The notes beneath the pieces are model-generated. The model was not told the origin of the DNA and did no database searches. It was given only the letters and a program-made list of their open reading frames with translations. 64,000 bases of DNA from positions 62,001-126,000 of the forward strand of contig NZ_WNHB01000008.1 in the NCBI RefSeq assembly GCF_009718825.1, read 5' to 3'. The stretch comes from Terrilactibacillus tamarindi. Its GTDB lineage: Bacteria > Bacillota > Bacilli > Bacillales > Sporolactobacillaceae. The translations under genes and the position numbers were made by a program. Positions 56,371-64,000 of this stretch are shown here, one piece after another; position 1 is the stretch's first letter; every line of letters starts with the position of its first letter.

Positions 56371-57579
56371 ATGCCATTTTATGAATATGTCGGTATGACC
56401 CCTTCTGGGAAACTTAAACGTGGAAGATTAGAAGCGGAAAATAAGCAACAAGCCGGCCAACGTATTGTTGACAAAGGATTAATTATTCAGGACGTTTCGG
56501 AGCGAAAGCCCAATCTCTTAATGAAGGATATTGCGATATTTCACCAAGTGAAATTACAAGAGAAGGTGGTTTTTCTTCGCCAATTTGCCACGATTATTAA
56601 AGCTGGGGTTACAGTTGCCGAAACTTTGCAGATATTGGCGGATCAAGAAACGAAAAATCGCTATTTTAAATCAATCATTGAGGATATGAGTGATGAACTG
56701 GAAATGGGACATGCTCTTTCAGATGCCTTTGAAAAATATCCATCCGTTTTTAGCCCCATGATTGTGCAAATGATACGTGCAGGAGAAACGAGTGGTCGAT
56801 TGGAAGAAAGTCTGAATCATTTAGCGACGTTTTATGAGAAACAACACCAATCAAGGCAAAAGATGACGACAGCGATGATTTATCCCCTTTTTGTATTGGC
56901 TATCTCTATTTTAGTCGTTGCCTTTCTATTAATCTCTATTATTCCGATGTTCAAAAAAATGTTTTCAGGACTTCATCAGCAAATGCCAGCCGTCACACAA
57001 TTGACTCTATCAATCAGTGACTGGATGCGGCATGATTGGTATATTTGGCTAGGGTTTATTTTCCTATTTATTTTTTTAATTGTCCTTTTACATAAAAATA
57101 AATCTAGTAAATATTGGCTAGATGATGCTATAATTAAATTACCAATTATAGGTCAATTAGTCTATAAATCTGAACTATCTCGGGTACTTTGGATGCTGAG
57201 TTTGCTCTTATCAAGTTCGGTTCCTGTCATTGAAGCACTCAAATCGATTGAGAGAATCACATCTAATCTAGCCATTCAAAGAGCCATTAAAAATTCCAGT
57301 AGAAGGCTAGAATCAGGTATTTCGCTTTCTGAAGCATTTAAAAGTGAACCGATCTTTCCAGGGATTATACATCATATGACAGCGATTGGTGAAAGAACGG
57401 GGACACTCGACGCCATGTTGGACAAAGTATCAAAGTACTATGAGGATGATGTTTCTCGTCTTCTTGAACGGATGAAAGCCCTCATTGAACCTGTATTAAT
57501 GTTAGTCCTGGCCATTGTTGTTGGATTCATCGTGATGTCGATTGTCGTCCCGATGTTTCAAATATACCAAAACATGTAA
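56371..57579 (+). CDS. pilC: Type IV pilus inner-membrane platform protein PilC
   Basis: 402 residues with two repeated GspF domains (about 65-190 and 265-390) and three membrane helices (VLAISILVVAFLLISIIPMF, WYIWLGFIFLFIFLIVLL, VLMLVLAIVVGFIVMSIVVP). Typical blocks: FLRQFATIIKAGVTVAETLQ and MTAIGERTGTLDAMLDKVSK. It anchors PilB and PilT to the assembly complex. Positioned as in canonical pilBTC loci. Confidence 0.94.
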   Translation: MPFYEYVGMTPSGKLKRGRLEAENKQQAGQRIVDKGLIIQDVSERKPNLLMKDIAIFHQVKLQEKVVFLRQFATIIKAGVTVAETLQILADQETKNRYFKSIIEDMSDELEMGHALSDAFEKYPSVFSPMIVQMIRAGETSGRLEESLNHLATFYEKQHQSRQKMTTAMIYPLFVLAISILVVAFLLISIIPMFKKMFSGLHQQMPAVTQLTLSISDWMRHDWYIWLGFIFLFIFLIVLLHKNKSSKYWLDDAIIKLPIIGQLVYKSELSRVLWMLSLLLSSSVPVIEALKSIERITSNLAIQRAIKNSSRRLESGISLSEAFKSEPIFPGIIHHMTAIGERTGTLDAMLDKVSKYYEDDVSRLLERMKALIEPVLMLVLAIVVGFIVMSIVVPMFQIYQNM

Positions 57580-57594
57580 TAAGGAGGACGAAAT

Positions 57595-58011
57595 ATGTTG
57601 AAAAAATTCATGAACAAAAAGAATCAAAAAGGTTTTACATTAGTTGAACTCTTAGCCGTTATTGTGATTCTAGCTGTAATTGCTGCGATTGCAGTGCCGA
57701 GTATTACGTCGATTATAAAAAAATCAAATGATAAGGCTGCTGTTCAAGATGCTTTAACTATTATTCATGCTGCAAAACTATATGTTGGTGAACATAATAT
57801 TACTTCAACTACAACTCTTAGTAAAACTGAATTGTCACCTTATGTAGAGAAATCTAGCGATATCAGTAAAAATGAAAATTACTCGGTAGCCGTTCACATA
57901 AGTGATACAGACGCAAACTATATTATTAAAGGTATAACTTTAAACGGTCCTAAAAGAAGTACAGGTGGTTACGAAGAATCTGAATTGATAAAATACAATA
58001 AAGGTAATTAG
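57595..58011 (+). CDS. pilA: Major pilin, type IV (PilA/ComGC-like)
   Basis: 138 residues. Short basic leader ending NQKG, then FTLVELLAVIVILAVIAAIA with Glu5: a canonical type IV prepilin. The mature soluble part is small (about 90 residues), with no cysteines. GGAGG lies before the ATG. Its place directly after pilC and before the peptidase suggests it is the major subunit. Confidence 0.9.
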   Translation: MLKKFMNKKNQKGFTLVELLAVIVILAVIAAIAVPSITSIIKKSNDKAAVQDALTIIHAAKLYVGEHNITSTTTLSKTELSPYVEKSSDISKNENYSVAVHISDTDANYIIKGITLNGPKRSTGGYEESELIKYNKGN

Positions 58012-58022
58012 TTCCAAATAAT

Positions 58023-58784
58023 ATGTTTATCCTAATAGACATCTATATTCTCATTCTCGGCCTTTGTCTCGGCTCGTTTTATAATGTGGTCGGGCTCCGC
58101 GTCCTTGAAGGTGAGTCTCTCATTTCGCCGCCATCGCACTGCCCGTCGTGCGGTAGGCGGCTATCTTTTGTTGATTTAGTCCCGGTCTTATCATATGTAT
58201 TATTGCGCGGGAAATGTCGAACGTGTCATAGTCCAATTTCCCCATTGTATCCGTTCGTTGAAGCTAGCACAGGGATTCTTTTTTTATTAGCTTTTCTTTT
58301 CACTCCTTCCTTAACGGATATGGTTGTTGGCTGGTTACTCATCTCGATTCTAATGATTATTCTTGTGACAGATATCACAAAAATGATGATACCTGACAAA
58401 ATCATGGTCTTCTTTTTCATTCTCTTTTTCCTTTTCCGATGTTTTGTAAGACTTGAGCCATGGTGGGATGCACTTCTCGGTATGGCAGTTGGATTTGGAC
58501 TACTCATGCTTATTTTCATTGTGAGCCGCGGGAAAGGAATGGGCGGCGGTGATATCAACCTTTTTGCCGTGATGGGTTTGTTAGTAGGAACGAAAATCAT
58601 TTTGCTCGGGTTCTTTTTTTCAACGTTTTATGGTGCAGTGATTGGTATGATGGGTATGGCGTTAGGTAAATTTAAACGAAATAAGCCATTGCCATTTGGT
58701 CCATTCATTGCTTTAGGGATGTTAACAGCCTTTTTCTTCGGTGAGAAACTGCTGCATCTATATTTGGATATATTTTTATGGTGA
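58023..58784 (+). CDS. comC: Prepilin peptidase and N-methyltransferase (PilD/ComC)
   Basis: Cleaves prepilins at Gly before the hydrophobic helix and may N-methylate them. 253 residues, about eight membrane helices. The N-terminal zinc motif has CPSCGRR and CRTCHSP; catalytic aspartates occur in LVTDITKMMIPD and GMGGGDINL. It lies between folC and spoIIB in the expected comC position, here embedded in pilus genes, so it probably serves pili and competence pseudopili alike. Confidence 0.94.
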   Translation: MFILIDIYILILGLCLGSFYNVVGLRVLEGESLISPPSHCPSCGRRLSFVDLVPVLSYVLLRGKCRTCHSPISPLYPFVEASTGILFLLAFLFTPSLTDMVVGWLLISILMIILVTDITKMMIPDKIMVFFFILFFLFRCFVRLEPWWDALLGMAVGFGLLMLIFIVSRGKGMGGGDINLFAVMGLLVGTKIILLGFFFSTFYGAVIGMMGMALGKFKRNKPLPFGPFIALGMLTAFFFGEKLLHLYLDIFLW

Positions 58785-58838
58785 TCTTGTAGGTAATTTG
58801 AATTCAGGATAGTAATCTTTTATACGAGGATGGTCGGA

Positions 58839-59795
58839 ATGCTTCATAGATTAACAACTCTATTTCAATCACAAGTGGTTATCGGTCTAGTTTTTTCTGA
58901 TGAAAGTATACGACTCGTTGTTATGAAACAAAAGTCATCAAAGCTTTCACTCCTACACTATCATAACATGTCTCTTGATCATGGGTTAATTGAAGGTGGA
59001 AAAATAACGGATTTATCTGCTTGTAAATTAAAATTAAAAGAGGCGGTTCGTTCGCTCAAAATTAGAGGAAAAAAAGTGGTGTTCGCCGTACCAGATGAAC
59101 TTGTAAGTTTGCGAGTGATGACGCTTCCTGGGCAAATGACGGATGGTGATATCCAAAATTATTTGTACATTGAAGTGGGTCATAAAGTACAAGTTCCATT
59201 TGAAAATCCTGTGTTTGATTTTCATGTGTTGAATCGAGACCCAGTGCAAACGAAAGTGATCCTTATTGCTAGTGACAAAGATTCCGTTGAAATATATCGT
59301 ACATTAATAAACGATTCAGGGTTAAAAGCGATAAGTGCAGAAATTAATGCCATCGGTTTTACCCGCTATGCTCAGTGGATGACTAAAAGGAAAGATCCTA
59401 TTCATCGTATGGCCATACAACTTGAAAAAAAGAGTGCAAGTATTTATATCTATGATCAAGGCATCCCACTATTTATGCGCCAGATTCCTCTAGAATCAGG
59501 GAGTGACCTAGATTCGACTGGGGAAGATTTAGCTATTTTTAATGTTGCAACGGAAATTGATCGGATCTTGAACTTCTACCAATTTACGATTCAAGAAGGG
59601 GCAGAACATGTTTCTCAAATCGATGTCTTTGGCAACCATCCGAATCGAAAAGCTTACGTCGATGTTTTAAAGAGTGTCATCCAAATTCCAGTCACGAATG
59701 ATAAAGATCAAGTGGATGTTGAATTTCTTAATTCTAGTTTACCAAGCCATTATCTTATACCGCTTGGTCTAGCGCTAAAGCAGGTACAATTATGA
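58839..59795 (+). CDS. pilM: Type IV pilus assembly protein PilM
   Basis: A cytoplasmic actin-like ATPase-fold protein that links PilB/PilC to the PilN-PilO complex. 318 residues; VVIGLVFSDESIRLVVMK, KLKEAVRSLKIRGKKVVFAV, LYIEVGHKVQVPFENPVFDF fit PilM. The ATG at 58839 is 9 nt after GAGG; the ATG at 58830 touches it. Overlaps pilN by 4 nt. Confidence 0.85.
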   Translation: MLHRLTTLFQSQVVIGLVFSDESIRLVVMKQKSSKLSLLHYHNMSLDHGLIEGGKITDLSACKLKLKEAVRSLKIRGKKVVFAVPDELVSLRVMTLPGQMTDGDIQNYLYIEVGHKVQVPFENPVFDFHVLNRDPVQTKVILIASDKDSVEIYRTLINDSGLKAISAEINAIGFTRYAQWMTKRKDPIHRMAIQLEKKSASIYIYDQGIPLFMRQIPLESGSDLDSTGEDLAIFNVATEIDRILNFYQFTIQEGAEHVSQIDVFGNHPNRKAYVDVLKSVIQIPVTNDKDQVDVEFLNSSLPSHYLIPLGLALKQVQL

Positions 59796-60307
59796 TTGAA
59801 ATTAATTTATTACCGTATGAGAAAAAGTCGCCTAAAGGATATAAATACTTTGTTTTTGGATTTATAATTTTTTGCCTTATAACAGCGGCAGGTCTAGGCT
59901 TTTATACGTGGAAAGTAAACCACAAATTGTCAGAGGCTCATGCCAGGTTGTCTTCCATCAAAGCATCTGTATTAGAACCATCTTCTCCTGGATCTGAAGA
60001 GGTTACGCCAGAAACTGCGCTTGAGGCATTAGAACAAAATCGAATTCGTTTGTATTCGAATCTTGTCTCTTTAGATAAACCATTACCTAAGGGAAGTACG
60101 ATTGATTTAATATCTTATGACTCATCAAAAGTCACCATTAATTATACGGTTTCTCATTTTGATGACATGAAGACGTATGTCGATCGATTAAGAAAGGCAT
60201 CTTTTGAAAATGTCGTTATGAATCAAGCGGTGAATTCAAAGCCCAATCAGGATGGAACCTACTCTGTTCAAATCGAGCTGACACTACCGAAAAGTAAGGA
60301 GCAATAG
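59792..60307 (+). CDS. pilN: Type IV pilus assembly protein PilN-like
   Basis: 171 residues; starts with the conserved MIEINLLPYEKK that binds PilM, followed by one membrane helix (YFVFGFIIFCLITAAGLGFY) and an extracytoplasmic coiled coil plus ferredoxin-like domain. Overlaps pilM by 4 nt (ATGA) and precedes pilO by 3 nt. Confidence 0.88.
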   Translation: MIEINLLPYEKKSPKGYKYFVFGFIIFCLITAAGLGFYTWKVNHKLSEAHARLSSIKASVLEPSSPGSEEVTPETALEALEQNRIRLYSNLVSLDKPLPKGSTIDLISYDSSKVTINYTVSHFDDMKTYVDRLRKASFENVVMNQAVNSKPNQDGTYSVQIELTLPKSKEQ

Positions 60308-60310
60308 AAA

Positions 60311-60811
60311 ATGAGACAAACGATGATGGTCACCATAGCAGCAATGTGTCTAATCCTGTTTGGTTTTGTCCTTTTCTACTTAAAATTTTTAATACCGATG
60401 CAGGATGATTTAGCATACACAAAGGCAACAATTGATCATTATCAACAATTATCAAAAGAAAAGCCATCTAAACAAGAGAATCATCTATCGGTAAATAAGG
60501 CACTCCCTTCCTCACCTGATGTCGAAACATTTTTCGTAGATGTCCATCGCATCGCAAGTGCAAATCAAATCGGGACTCTTTCTATTATAAAAAGTGATCA
60601 AGAATCAAGCTCTAATGTACCAGACTATGTGATCCGGAACACATATACCTTAACGATTCAAGCAAAGAATAAGCAAAATATCAAAGAATTCATCCATGAT
60701 GTTGAGAAGTTAAAACGTGAATTTTCAATAAACAAATTAGAAATTAGTGGATGGTCGGCTAAAAATGTACAGGCAATATGTCATTTAACTCTGTATTCAT
60801 TTAAAAAATAG
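60311..60811 (+). CDS. pilO: Type IV pilus assembly protein PilO-like
   Basis: 166 residues; one N-terminal membrane helix (VTIAAMCLILFGFVLFYLKF), a short coiled coil, then an alpha/beta domain. Sequence is weakly conserved, and the assignment rests on topology and on following pilN directly. Last gene of the operon. PilP and PilQ are absent, as expected without an outer membrane. Confidence 0.8.
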   Translation: MRQTMMVTIAAMCLILFGFVLFYLKFLIPMQDDLAYTKATIDHYQQLSKEKPSKQENHLSVNKALPSSPDVETFFVDVHRIASANQIGTLSIIKSDQESSSNVPDYVIRNTYTLTIQAKNKQNIKEFIHDVEKLKREFSINKLEISGWSAKNVQAICHLTLYSFKK

Positions 60812-60853
60812 ACTAAGATACAAAAAGTGTAAAACATTGACGAAAAGAATTAT

Positions 60854-60885
60854 GGACAAGACGACAAAAGTCTTGTCTTTTTTTT
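60854..60885 (+). terminator. Terminator of the pil operon
   Basis: Perfect stem GACAAGAC (60855-60862) / GTCTTGTC (60870-60877), then eight T. Confidence 0.93.
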
Positions 60886-61156
60886 GTCTATTTATGATAT
60901 TCTTCGTTATAAAATGAAGATGTTATTGTACGGACGTGCCTAAGCAACATTGAAATCTTGGTTAACAAAGCTAGATTTCCGTATTTTAAATAATCCATCT
61001 AAATTAGAAGGGACTATGGAAAGGTATAGCTCATCCTATGCGAGATGACTTATGATCATTCAGATTCTGGGAAGATTCAATTTGATCTCAATAGATTTTT
61101 GAAGACTTTTTATGGCTCGGTAAGGAATTGCAAATAACAGAAAGGATGGTTCATTC
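60886..61156 (+). other. spoIIB upstream region
   Basis: About 270 nt, with no gene or clear RNA. It should contain the spoIIB promoter; I cannot pick one with confidence. AAAGGATGG provides the ribosome site. Confidence 0.3.
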
Positions 61157-62248
61157 ATGACTTTCGATAAAGATAAAAAAAGACCGGATATTACCATTTT
61201 GATCAATGGGAAAGAACATGACATGGGTGATTGGGTCAATTCGGAAACAGCGGCTACTCAGTCTGAAAAAACATTGAATTGGCGGGAGTCTTTTCATGAA
61301 GAACAAGATGCCTATAAAGAGAGAGAAAGAGAGAATGAGGATTTTGCAGCCGGTCACGAATTTAATCGACACTACCAATTAAACAAGAAAAAAAGAAAAT
61401 CACTAACCAAGCGGAAAAAAGTTCACAACGGGTATGCTAAAAAAAAGAAAAATATGACGAATTCACCCACAATATCACTAAATTCATGGATTCCTATTTT
61501 TGCTGCTGTCATTGTAGGACTCGGTCTGGGCTTCTCTTTACTTATGTATTTTTCAGGTCAACAAGAAAGTTCAAAAAAGGCGTTGGAGGCACAAACTGTA
61601 AATGGGACGCCAAACTCTAACGAAGCACAAGCAGCTTCAAAAACCTATGATTTGAATCAAGAGCTGTATGTCATCCAAGCAGGGGTTTTTAGTGATTCTG
61701 CTCAAGCAAATAAAAAAATCAAACAATTAAATAAGAAGAAAGTAGCTGCAGCCCTATTTGAAAATAACGGACAATATTCCGTCATGATACAAATGTCGAC
61801 GAATCAGAAACAGAATGATCAACTTGCCAAACTATATAAGAAAAAACATATCTCAACTTATACAAAATCGTTCACCATTAAAAATAATAATTCCACTTTG
61901 TTAAAAAATAACGCTGTTGCATCTTTTATGTACAAAGGAAAAGACTTAGTGCAGCAGCTTATGTCTGTTATTCAAACCATGAGGCTATCCGGTGGGAAGA
62001 CAGACGTATCACAAAAAGTAAAGAAAATGACCGTTTCAAAAGTGAAGTGGGAACTTCCGTCTACCCAACTTAAAACTATGTCATCACAAAATCAGCGGGA
62101 TATAAAATCCTTTTATAACGATTTGACCAATGCCATTATTCAAGTTAATGCACTGAAAGATGACTGGAATGATCAAAGAGGTTATCAATGTGAGCAAAAT
62201 ATCATTCAAGCTTTGTCAAAATATGAAAGAATTTTGCATGCAAGTTAA
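61157..62248 (+). CDS. spoIIB: Sporulation protein SpoIIB (SPOR domain)
   Basis: Acts in septal wall thinning and engulfment. 363 residues: a charged cytoplasmic N-terminal region (DITILINGKEHDMGDWV), one membrane helix (SWIPIFAAVIVGLGLGFSLL, about 113-135), an extracytoplasmic SPOR domain (LYVIQAGVFSDSAQANKKIK, about 171-240) that binds denuded septal glycan, and a C-terminal helical region. It lies between comC and radC, as in B. subtilis, but maf is missing between spoIIB and radC. Confidence 0.9.
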   Translation: MTFDKDKKRPDITILINGKEHDMGDWVNSETAATQSEKTLNWRESFHEEQDAYKERERENEDFAAGHEFNRHYQLNKKKRKSLTKRKKVHNGYAKKKKNMTNSPTISLNSWIPIFAAVIVGLGLGFSLLMYFSGQQESSKKALEAQTVNGTPNSNEAQAASKTYDLNQELYVIQAGVFSDSAQANKKIKQLNKKKVAAALFENNGQYSVMIQMSTNQKQNDQLAKLYKKKHISTYTKSFTIKNNNSTLLKNNAVASFMYKGKDLVQQLMSVIQTMRLSGGKTDVSQKVKKMTVSKVKWELPSTQLKTMSSQNQRDIKSFYNDLTNAIIQVNALKDDWNDQRGYQCEQNIIQALSKYERILHAS

Positions 62249-62537
62249 ATAATCAAGTTTTTATTTCTAGGCCTTTGTCGGCGCCTTATAGACCCCACAA
62301 CCGGCAAGTTTTCTTCAAAAATTGAATGCTTTTTAAGATTTTAGTTCATAAAAGCTTTATTTATGTCGAAAATATAATTGATATCTCGAAAATTGTTTGA
62401 TTATCGATGCATTTATCATACTTTTGTTAAGTTGTCATCCTTCATCACCTTATCCTATGCTATTTGGAAGGACTCAAACATTTTATTATGTTAAGTCAAT
62501 GATCTAAATAGTCGTTGATGAAGGAGGAATTGATATT

Positions 62538-63224
62538 ATGCATGATCATATAATGATTCGAGACGTTCCTAAAGAGGAAAGGCCAAGAGAAAGACTCATA
62601 CGAGATGGTGCGGAATCACTGTCTAATACGGAACTGTTAGCGATTGTTTTAAGAATGGGCTCAAAGCACGAATCGGTTCTTCAACTATCTCAAAGGATCA
62701 TGTGTCATTTTGAAGGTCTTGCCTATTTGAAAAATGCCTCAGTTCAAGAATTACAAAAGGTAAAAGGAGTCGGCCAGGCCAAAGCTGTCCAAATCCTTGC
62801 ATCACTTGAACTTGGCAGAAGAATGTTTCAAGAAAAAAACAATGAACGATATACGATTCGTTCACCTGAAGACGGGGCAAACTATGTCATGGAAGACATG
62901 CGTTTCCTAACTCAAGAACATTTCGTTTGCGTCTATTTGAATACAAAAAATCAAGTCCTTCATCGAAAAACCATCTTTATTGGAAGTCTTAACGCCTCCA
63001 TTGTTCATCCACGGGAAGTGTTTAAGGAGGCTTTTCGTCGATCGGCTGCATCTTTGATCTGTTTTCATAATCATCCAAGTGGGGATCCGGCGCCAAGTCA
63101 AGAGGATATTGTTGTTACAAAAAGACTTGTAGAATGTGGTAAGATGATTGGAATTGATGTTCTTGATCATATCATCATTGGCGATAAACGATTTATTAGT
63201 TTAAAAGAAAAAGGTATATTTTAA
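62538..63224 (+). CDS. radC: RadC-family JAB1/MPN-domain protein
   Basis: 228 residues. N-terminal helix-hairpin-helix-like region (LQKVKGVGQAKAVQILASLE) and a C-terminal metalloprotease-like domain with the JAMM motif HNHPSGDPAPSQED. Function is uncertain; the historical DNA-repair role is disputed. AAGGAGG precedes the ATG. It lies before mreB, as in B. subtilis. Confidence 0.95.
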   Translation: MHDHIMIRDVPKEERPRERLIRDGAESLSNTELLAIVLRMGSKHESVLQLSQRIMCHFEGLAYLKNASVQELQKVKGVGQAKAVQILASLELGRRMFQEKNNERYTIRSPEDGANYVMEDMRFLTQEHFVCVYLNTKNQVLHRKTIFIGSLNASIVHPREVFKEAFRRSAASLICFHNHPSGDPAPSQEDIVVTKRLVECGKMIGIDVLDHIIIGDKRFISLKEKGIF

Positions 63225-63279
63225 CCCTGTTTTTTTATAAAATATTAGTCTATAATTAAATTTATGAGCTTTATAACGG

Positions 63280-63309
63280 TTGTCAAAAAGTGCTAATACT
63301 TTTTAACAA
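63280..63309 (+). other. Inverted repeat in the mreB leader
   Basis: TTGTCAAAAAGT and ACTTTTTAACAA around GCTAAT give a stem with one mismatch, 31 nt before mreB. No T-run follows, so it is not an obvious terminator. It could be an operator or an RNA hairpin. A TATAAT lies at 63251-63256. Confidence 0.5.
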
Positions 63310-63339
63310 GCTCTTATAGCATGAAGGGAGATTACATAG

Positions 63340-64000
<661 letters not shown>

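Noticed and set aside
58226-58600. Minus-strand frame inside the prepilin peptidase gene
   Set aside because: Antisense of membrane helices, giving a basic low-complexity product; the plus-strand gene has all catalytic motifs.

Overview
The window is chromosomal DNA from a low-GC, endospore-forming member of the Bacillales. Spore genes (gerE, gerM, lonB, spoVID, ysxE, spoIIB) lie in the same neighbourhood order as in Bacillus subtilis: uvrC-lysC-yslB-gerE-racE-gerM-rph-ysnA-ysnB, then ysoA-tig-clpX-lonB-lonA-ysxC-hemACDBL-spoVID-ysxE-valS-folC-comC-spoIIB-radC-mreB. Several genes expected from that order are missing: sdhCAB between yslB and gerE, the ilv/leu block before ysoA, hemX between hemA and hemC, and maf between spoIIB and radC. 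A Sporolactobacillaceae-like or related lineage would fit, but this is inference from gene content and order.

Layout. (1) 1-8986: DNA repair (uvrC, cut by the window edge), lysine-riboswitch-controlled lysC with an internal start, yslB, gerE, racE, gerM, rph, the XTP/dITP pyrophosphatase and ysnB. (2) 9095-23405: an accessory stretch. It opens with a tRNA-Gly/tRNA-Arg unit whose tRNA-Arg(UCU) is split by a 397-nt group I intron carrying a collapsed homing-endonuclease gene. Then come the yoaS-yozG-yoaT cluster, a sigma-B-type stress gene (ysnF-like), an EamA transporter, a nitrate/sulfonate/pyrimidine-type ABC transporter with an isochorismatase-like hydrolase, a hydrolase/TIM-barrel operon and two membrane proteins. 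Copies of a structured repeat and a MITE are scattered here. (3) 23428-38638: protein quality control (ysoA, tig, clpX, lonB, lonA), ysxC, and heme synthesis from glutamyl-tRNA (hemA, hemC, hemD, hemB, hemL) behind a PerR-like box. (4) 38641-44364: an MFS pump with an ArsR regulator, then spoVID, an unrecognised gene and ysxE. (5) 44601-50757: T-box-controlled valS, folC and a membrane diguanylate cyclase. (6) 50803-60811: an apparently complete type IV pilus locus in two divergent operons. Minor pilins, including an unusual large one with a beta-helix-like repeat region, are on the minus strand. pilB-pilT-pilC-pilA-pilD-pilM-pilN-pilO are on the plus strand. The shared intergenic region contains a MITE that looks inserted inside another repeat. 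(7) 61157-64000: spoIIB, radC and the start of mreB.

The observations I consider most worth following are the split tRNA-Arg(UCU) with its intron and endonuclease relic, the type IV pilus locus (retraction ATPase, adjacent diguanylate cyclase, large atypical minor pilin), and the family of hairpin-rich repeats of which two copies bracket the ABC transporter cassette. No CRISPR array, prophage or intact transposase gene was seen.
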